Of a stretch of DNA of 64,000 bases, positions 59,835-64,000 are shown one piece after another. Each line of letters starts with the position of its first letter. Position 1 is the first letter of the stretch. The stretch comes from Oceanisphaera sp. IT1-181 (GTDB lineage: Bacteria > Pseudomonadota > Gammaproteobacteria > Enterobacterales > Aeromonadaceae). Both the position numbers and the translations under genes were made by a program. Location: NCBI RefSeq assembly GCF_033807535.1, contig NZ_CP136856.1, positions 1,669,001 through 1,733,000 of the forward strand, read 5' to 3'. The notes below the pieces were generated by a model that was not told the origin of the DNA, ran no database searches, and saw only the letters and a program-made list of their open reading frames with translations.

Positions 59835-60908
59835 TATTGCCTTTGAGATTGATGATGAGAGTGAAAGTTGAGATTTAAACGTTAAGAGCCAGATTAAGTG
59901 TAAATGTCATCATTTAGGCTCGTATCAATAGCAGTGCTAGAGCTATGTTATCATTTTAGACATGCAAAACATGTGTGGGGGGCACTTTGTCGATTGAGCG
60001 CATTAAGTTCAATGTTTGCCATCATTCAGTTATCCCACTCAACCTGCCATTCCCAATTTGTAGCACACCTAACTTGCCTCCCCCCCTAATGCGTGAGTCC
60101 TAGCCGCAGATTATAAAGATGAACGAGCTTTGGTAACTGCGTTTTTTGCAAGCTAAGGGTTAACAGCACGCTGGATAGTTGGCAGAGTTAGACATTCATT
60201 AAGCCTTTGTATGTTGGCATAATAAATATTAGCGTAATGATGACCGATTAATTCACTTATCGATTGGTTTGTTAGCGCCAGCTTTTGGCTTTGATTTTCA
60301 TAAGTGCGAACATAAATGGGCTTTTGCGCCAGCAGCACCAGTATAAAGAGAAGAATACTGCCTCTTTGGCTGCCACAAAACATGCATAGTTACGTTAACG
60401 GAAATAAGAGTAAGATAAAAAACAAAAAAACCCTCGTAAGCGAGGGCAAAATAAACGGAAACGTGCTTAAACAGAGCTACACATTAGAGCTGCGTGACTG
60501 CCCACTCAAGCTGGGCAATTGACTAAGCTGTAATGTTTATCCAATCTAACTGCTGAGAAATATGAAGTCAACGGATAAAAGAACAATCCCCACCCTCCCA
60601 TTTCTTACGACACAAGCAGCCAACATTGACGTCAACGTTAGCCACTAATGCCCCTCGCAAGCATTTGCTTATGTTTTGAGGATGATTTTTGCGACAGTCT
60701 CATTCCAGTCTTACAAATAATGGCCTTATGCAGCAGCCAAAAATGTGGTTAGTTTCGCAAATTCATCGATATTTCTGAGCGTTACACAAGCGCAAAGCCC
60801 AAATCGTGTCTAACCTTTCAACAAGGGAATGAAGATGCGCGTAAGGCTCAAGTAAAGCCAGTTAAAGAGCTTATTCAGCTTGAGTTCGGTTTTTAGGGGG
60901 ATGACATC
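59835..60908. other. Intergenic region before prkA
   Basis: Just over 1 kb with no supported gene. Short open frames (for example 60153-60383 on the minus strand) lack family features. The clearest element is a leftward terminator at 60420-60446 that has no gene upstream of it. The prkA promoter should lie in the right part. GGGGGATGACATC precedes the prkA start. Confidence 0.5.
60420..60446 (-). terminator. Orphan leftward terminator
   Basis: On the minus strand CCCTCG-CTTA-CGAGGG is followed by a run of seven T. No coding gene on that strand ends here. A hairpin-containing stretch lies just upstream (GCCCAGCTTGAGTGGGC, ~60505-60521), so a small RNA of ~100 bases is possible. Confidence 0.65.
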
Positions 60909-62831
60909 ATGGGTATTTTCGAGCATTACCAATCACGCTATGAAAAAGCCAAGGAAGAAGAGTATAGCCTGCAAGAGTTTCTCGATATGTGTCGAGAAGA
61001 CAAAGCCTGTTATGCCTCCGCTTCCGAGCGGCTATTAATGGCAATCGGTGAACCTGAAATGGTCGACACGGCACATGAGCCAAGATTAAGTCGATTGTTC
61101 TCAAATAGGGTGGTTGCACGCTACCCAGCCTTTGCTGAGTTTTATGGCATGGAGGAAAGTGTTGAACAAATTGTGTCCTATTTAAAACACGCGGCACAAG
61201 GGTTAGAAGAAAAGAAACAAATCTTATATTTGTTGGGCCCAGTGGGCGGCGGTAAATCCTCATTGGCGGAATGCATTAAAGCCTTAATGCAAAAAATGCC
61301 GGTGTATCGTATTAAAGGCTCACCGGTTAACGATCACCCTTTCTGTTTATTTGATGCGACAGAAGACGGCGCCGTGTTAGAGCAAGAGTACGGTATTCCT
61401 AAGCGCTATCTACGAGCCATTATGTCGCCGTGGGCGGTGAAGCGCTTGCATGAGTACGGAGGCGACATTACTCGCTTTCGAGTAGAGAAAGTCTATCCGT
61501 CGGTATTGGATCAAATCGCCATCGCGAAAACCGAACCCGGTGATGACAACAACCAAGACATTTCCTCCTTAGTGGGCAAGGTCGACATCCGTCAATTGGA
61601 GCACTTCTCCCAAGATGACGCGGATGCTTACTCCTATTCCGGCGCCTTGTGCAAAGCTAACCAAGGCTTGATGGAATTTGTGGAAATGTTTAAAGCGCCG
61701 ATTAAGGTGCTCCACCCCTTACTGACCGCTACTCAAGAGGGTAACTATAACGGTACTGAGGGTTTGTCTGCCCTGCCCTTCGAAGGCATTATTTTAGCGC
61801 ACTCGAACGAGTCAGAATGGCAACACTTTAAGCACAACCGTAACAATGAGGCTTTCTTAGACCGGGTTTATATCGTGAAAGTACCCTATTGCTTACGGGT
61901 CACGGAAGAAATTGATATCTACCAAAAGCTGCTGACTAACAGTGAGTTGGCCCATGCTAAGTGCGCGCCAGGTACCTTAGAGGCGTTGGCCCAATTTACC
62001 GTCTTGTCTCGCTTAAAAGATCCTGAAAACTCTAACCTTTACTCCAAAATGCGGGTCTATAACGGGGAGAGTTTGAAAGACACGGATCCTAAGGCTAAGT
62101 CCTACCAGGAGTATCGAGACTACGCGGGCGTGGATGAGGGTATGAGCGGCTTATCGACCCGTTTTGCCTTTAAAATCTTATCGCGGGTGTTTAACTTCGA
62201 CCACACGGAGATAGCCGCCAACCCAGTGCACTTGTTCTATGTACTGGAGCAACAAATTGAGCGTGAACAATTTGCTCAAGAGACGCACGACCGCTACTTA
62301 GAGTTTATTAAGGGCCACCTTATTCCTAAGTATGTGGAGTTTATTGGTAAAGAAATTCAAACCGCTTATTTAGAGTCCTACTCCGAGTACGGGCAAAATA
62401 TCTTTGACCGCTACGTGGTGTATGCAGACTTTTGGATCCAAGATCAGGAATATCGGGATCCGGATACAGGCCAGCTGTTTGACCGTTCAGCCCTCAACGC
62501 CGAACTGGAGAAAATAGAAAAGCCAGCGGGCATTAGTAACCCCAAAGACTTCCGTAACGAGATAGTGAACTTTGTGTTGCGGGCACGCGCCAATAACGCC
62601 GGTAAGAATCCGAACTGGACCAGTTACGAGAAGCTCAGAACCGTAATCGAGAAGAAAATGTTTTCGAATACAGAAGAGCTATTACCGGTCATCTCCTTTA
62701 ATGCCAAGACCAGTGCTGATGAACAGAAAAAACACGATGATTTTGTCGCCCGCATGATGGAGAAAGGTTATACCCGTAAACAGGTTCGATTATTATCTGA
62801 GTGGTATCTGCGCGTGCGCAAGTCCACTTAA
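60909..62831 (+). CDS. prkA: PrkA/YeaG serine protein kinase
   Basis: The 640-residue protein has an N-terminal AAA-like domain with Walker A GPVGGGKSS near residues 110-118, FDATEDGAVLEQEYG and ILAHSNESEW. The C-terminal kinase-like domain includes NAKTSADEQKKHDDFVARMMEKGYT. YeaG acts in nitrogen-starvation and stress responses. It lies 22 bases before yeaH, its usual partner. Confidence 0.96.
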   Translation: MGIFEHYQSRYEKAKEEEYSLQEFLDMCREDKACYASASERLLMAIGEPEMVDTAHEPRLSRLFSNRVVARYPAFAEFYGMEESVEQIVSYLKHAAQGLEEKKQILYLLGPVGGGKSSLAECIKALMQKMPVYRIKGSPVNDHPFCLFDATEDGAVLEQEYGIPKRYLRAIMSPWAVKRLHEYGGDITRFRVEKVYPSVLDQIAIAKTEPGDDNNQDISSLVGKVDIRQLEHFSQDDADAYSYSGALCKANQGLMEFVEMFKAPIKVLHPLLTATQEGNYNGTEGLSALPFEGIILAHSNESEWQHFKHNRNNEAFLDRVYIVKVPYCLRVTEEIDIYQKLLTNSELAHAKCAPGTLEALAQFTVLSRLKDPENSNLYSKMRVYNGESLKDTDPKAKSYQEYRDYAGVDEGMSGLSTRFAFKILSRVFNFDHTEIAANPVHLFYVLEQQIEREQFAQETHDRYLEFIKGHLIPKYVEFIGKEIQTAYLESYSEYGQNIFDRYVVYADFWIQDQEYRDPDTGQLFDRSALNAELEKIEKPAGISNPKDFRNEIVNFVLRARANNAGKNPNWTSYEKLRTVIEKKMFSNTEELLPVISFNAKTSADEQKKHDDFVARMMEKGYTRKQVRLLSEWYLRVRKST

Positions 62832-62853
62832 TAAGTGAGCGTTGGGGGAAATT

Positions 62854-64000
62854 ATGGCGCATTTTATCGACAGACGACTAAATGGCCGCAACAAAAGCGC
62901 TGTCAACCGGCAGCGCTTTATCCGCCGCTACCAACAACAACTAAAAAAAGCGGTGTCAGATGCGGTGCTTAAACGCAGTATTCAGGACATAGATAACGGG
63001 GAGAGTGTCTCTATCCCGACCCGTGATATTTCTGAGCCTATCTTTCATCAAGGCAAGGGAGGCCTGAGGGAGCAGGTACACCCGGGCAACGACCAATTTA
63101 TTGCTGGTGATAAGATCGACCGTCCCTTAGGCGGAGGATCTGGCGGCAGTGGTAGCGGCGACGCCAGCAATCAAGGCGAAGGCCAAGACGACTTTCACTT
63201 TGATATCTCTAAAGACGAATACTTAGACTTATTGTTCGATGGCCTTGAGCTGCCCAATTTGGAGAAGAACAAGCTCAATAAGATCAATGAAATGAAAACC
63301 TTTAGGGCCGGCTACTCCGCGGCAGGCGTGCCGGCTAACATCAATATTGTACGCTCACTGCGCCAATCGTTAGCGCGGCGCATGGCGCTGCAAGTGGGTA
63401 AACGCAAAACCGTGGCCGAGTTGGAGCGAGAATTACTGGAGTTGGGTCGCCACCCCTCGCGCAATTTCGCACGCATTCAAGAACTAGAGCTAGAAATTAT
63501 CGAGCTCAAACGGCGCATTGCCGCCGTCCCTTTTATTGATACCTTTGATTTGCGCTTTAATAACTTTGTACAGCGCCCGGTGCCCTCCACCCAAGCGGTG
63601 ATGTTTTGCTTGATGGACGTCTCCGGCTCCATGGATCAAGCCACCAAAGACATGGCCAAGCGTTTCTACCTGCTGCTGTATATGTTTTTAACCCGTACTT
63701 ATAAAAACGTGGAGGTGGTGTTTATTCGCCATCACACTCAAGCCAAAGAAGTGGACGAGCAGGAGTTCTTTTACTCGCAAGAAACCGGCGGCACTATTGT
63801 GTCCAGCGCCTTGCGTTTAATGAAAGAAGTCATAGACGACCGCTACCCCCCGCAGCAATGGAATATTTATGCGGCCCAAGCTTCAGATGGCGATAACTGG
63901 GCCGACGATTCTCCCTTGTGTAAGAAACTGCTCGGTGACGATTTACTGTCGATGCTGCGCTATTACGCTTATATCGAAATTACTAATCGGGCTCATCAAA
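62854..64000 (+). CDS. yeaH: YeaH (DUF444) protein, cut by window end
   Basis: The frame is open from the ATG at 62854 to the end of the window, 382 codons, so the C-terminus is missing. The start [20 protein letters not shown] and the glycine-rich stretch [11 protein letters not shown] are typical. A von Willebrand-like metal site is visible ([15 protein letters not shown]), then [15 protein letters not shown] and [13 protein letters not shown]. YeaH works with PrkA in the stress network. GGGGGAAATT precedes the ATG. Confidence 0.95.
   Translation, partial: MAHFIDRRLNGRNKSAVNRQRFIRRYQQQLKKAVSDAVLKRSIQDIDNGESVSIPTRDISEPIFHQGKGGLREQVHPGNDQFIAGDKIDRPLGGGSGGSGSGDASNQGEGQDDFHFDISKDEYLDLLFDGLELPNLEKNKLNKINEMKTFRAGYSAAGVPANINIVRSLRQSLARRMALQVGKRKTVAELERELLELGRHPSRNFARIQELELEIIELKRRIAAVPFIDTFDLRFNNFVQRPVPSTQAVMFCLMDVSGSMDQATKDMAKRFYLLLYMFLTRTYKNVEVVFIRHHTQAKEVDEQEFFYSQETGGTIVSSALRLMKEVIDDRYPPQQWNIYAAQASDGDNWADDSPLCKKLLGDDLLSMLRYYAYIEITNRAHQ

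Noticed and set aside
60153..60383. 76-residue frame in the gap before prkA
   Set aside because: Odd composition, no start context and no known family.

Overview
The window is gammaproteobacterial chromosome. The gene orders thrS-infC-rpmI-rplT-pheS-pheT-ihfA, ccoNOQP-ccoH-ccoI-ccoS-fnr, potABCD, divergent riboflavin synthase/MATE pump and prkA-yeaH, together with the codon style, suggest a marine Aeromonadales-type bacterium (Oceanimonas/Oceanisphaera-like). The genus is inferred, not shown.

Bases ~430-25,854 form an accessory defence island. It is bounded by two identical 38-bp direct repeats (430-467 and 25817-25854). Each repeat has 13-bp inverted arms around a 6-bp spacer, the layout of a tyrosine-recombinase core site, and an integrase gene (24411-25733) lies next to the right copy. 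In order the island carries: a cysteine-rich protein of unknown function (minus strand); a small XRE regulator with a palindrome at its start; a type I restriction-modification set hsdR-hsdM-hsdS; a tightly coupled three-gene operon (QxK-type nuclease-like protein, small middle protein, Rad50/SMC-like ATPase with a zinc hook) that fits the ABC-three-component/Lamassu (DdmABC-like) defence class; a gene-poor stretch with a decayed Sel1-repeat gene, a long palindrome and a cluster of dispersed repeats; and a recombinase module of three overlapping tyrosine recombinase genes plus a small accessory gene. The second recombinase gene is split by an ISAs1-family element with a clear 10-bp target duplication, so the intact gene can be rebuilt exactly.

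Bases ~25,855-34,821 are the microaerobic respiration region: a divergent membrane-protein gene and ccoN share an intergenic region with a perfect FNR box, followed by ccoO, ccoQ, ccoP, the assembly genes ccoH, ccoI and ccoS, a SafE-like membrane protein and fnr itself. uspE and ttcA (tRNA 2-thiocytidine) follow, then an 855-bp IS5-family element, two envelope genes and the potABCD polyamine importer.

Bases ~43,560-56,800 hold a Sir2 deacylase, the translation cluster, a TerB-like protein, a pteridine reductase, a CPXCG protein, riboflavin synthase, a MATE pump and a DUF3080 lipoprotein. Bases 56,916-57,133 are two identical tRNA-Val(GAC) genes. The right end has glycerate kinase with a CdaR regulator, a ~1-kb gap with an orphan leftward terminator, and prkA-yeaH, the last running off the window.

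Two families of short palindromic repeats recur in intergenic DNA. One occurs both in the island and in core DNA, with near-identical copies, so it is a genome-wide element that also colonised the island.
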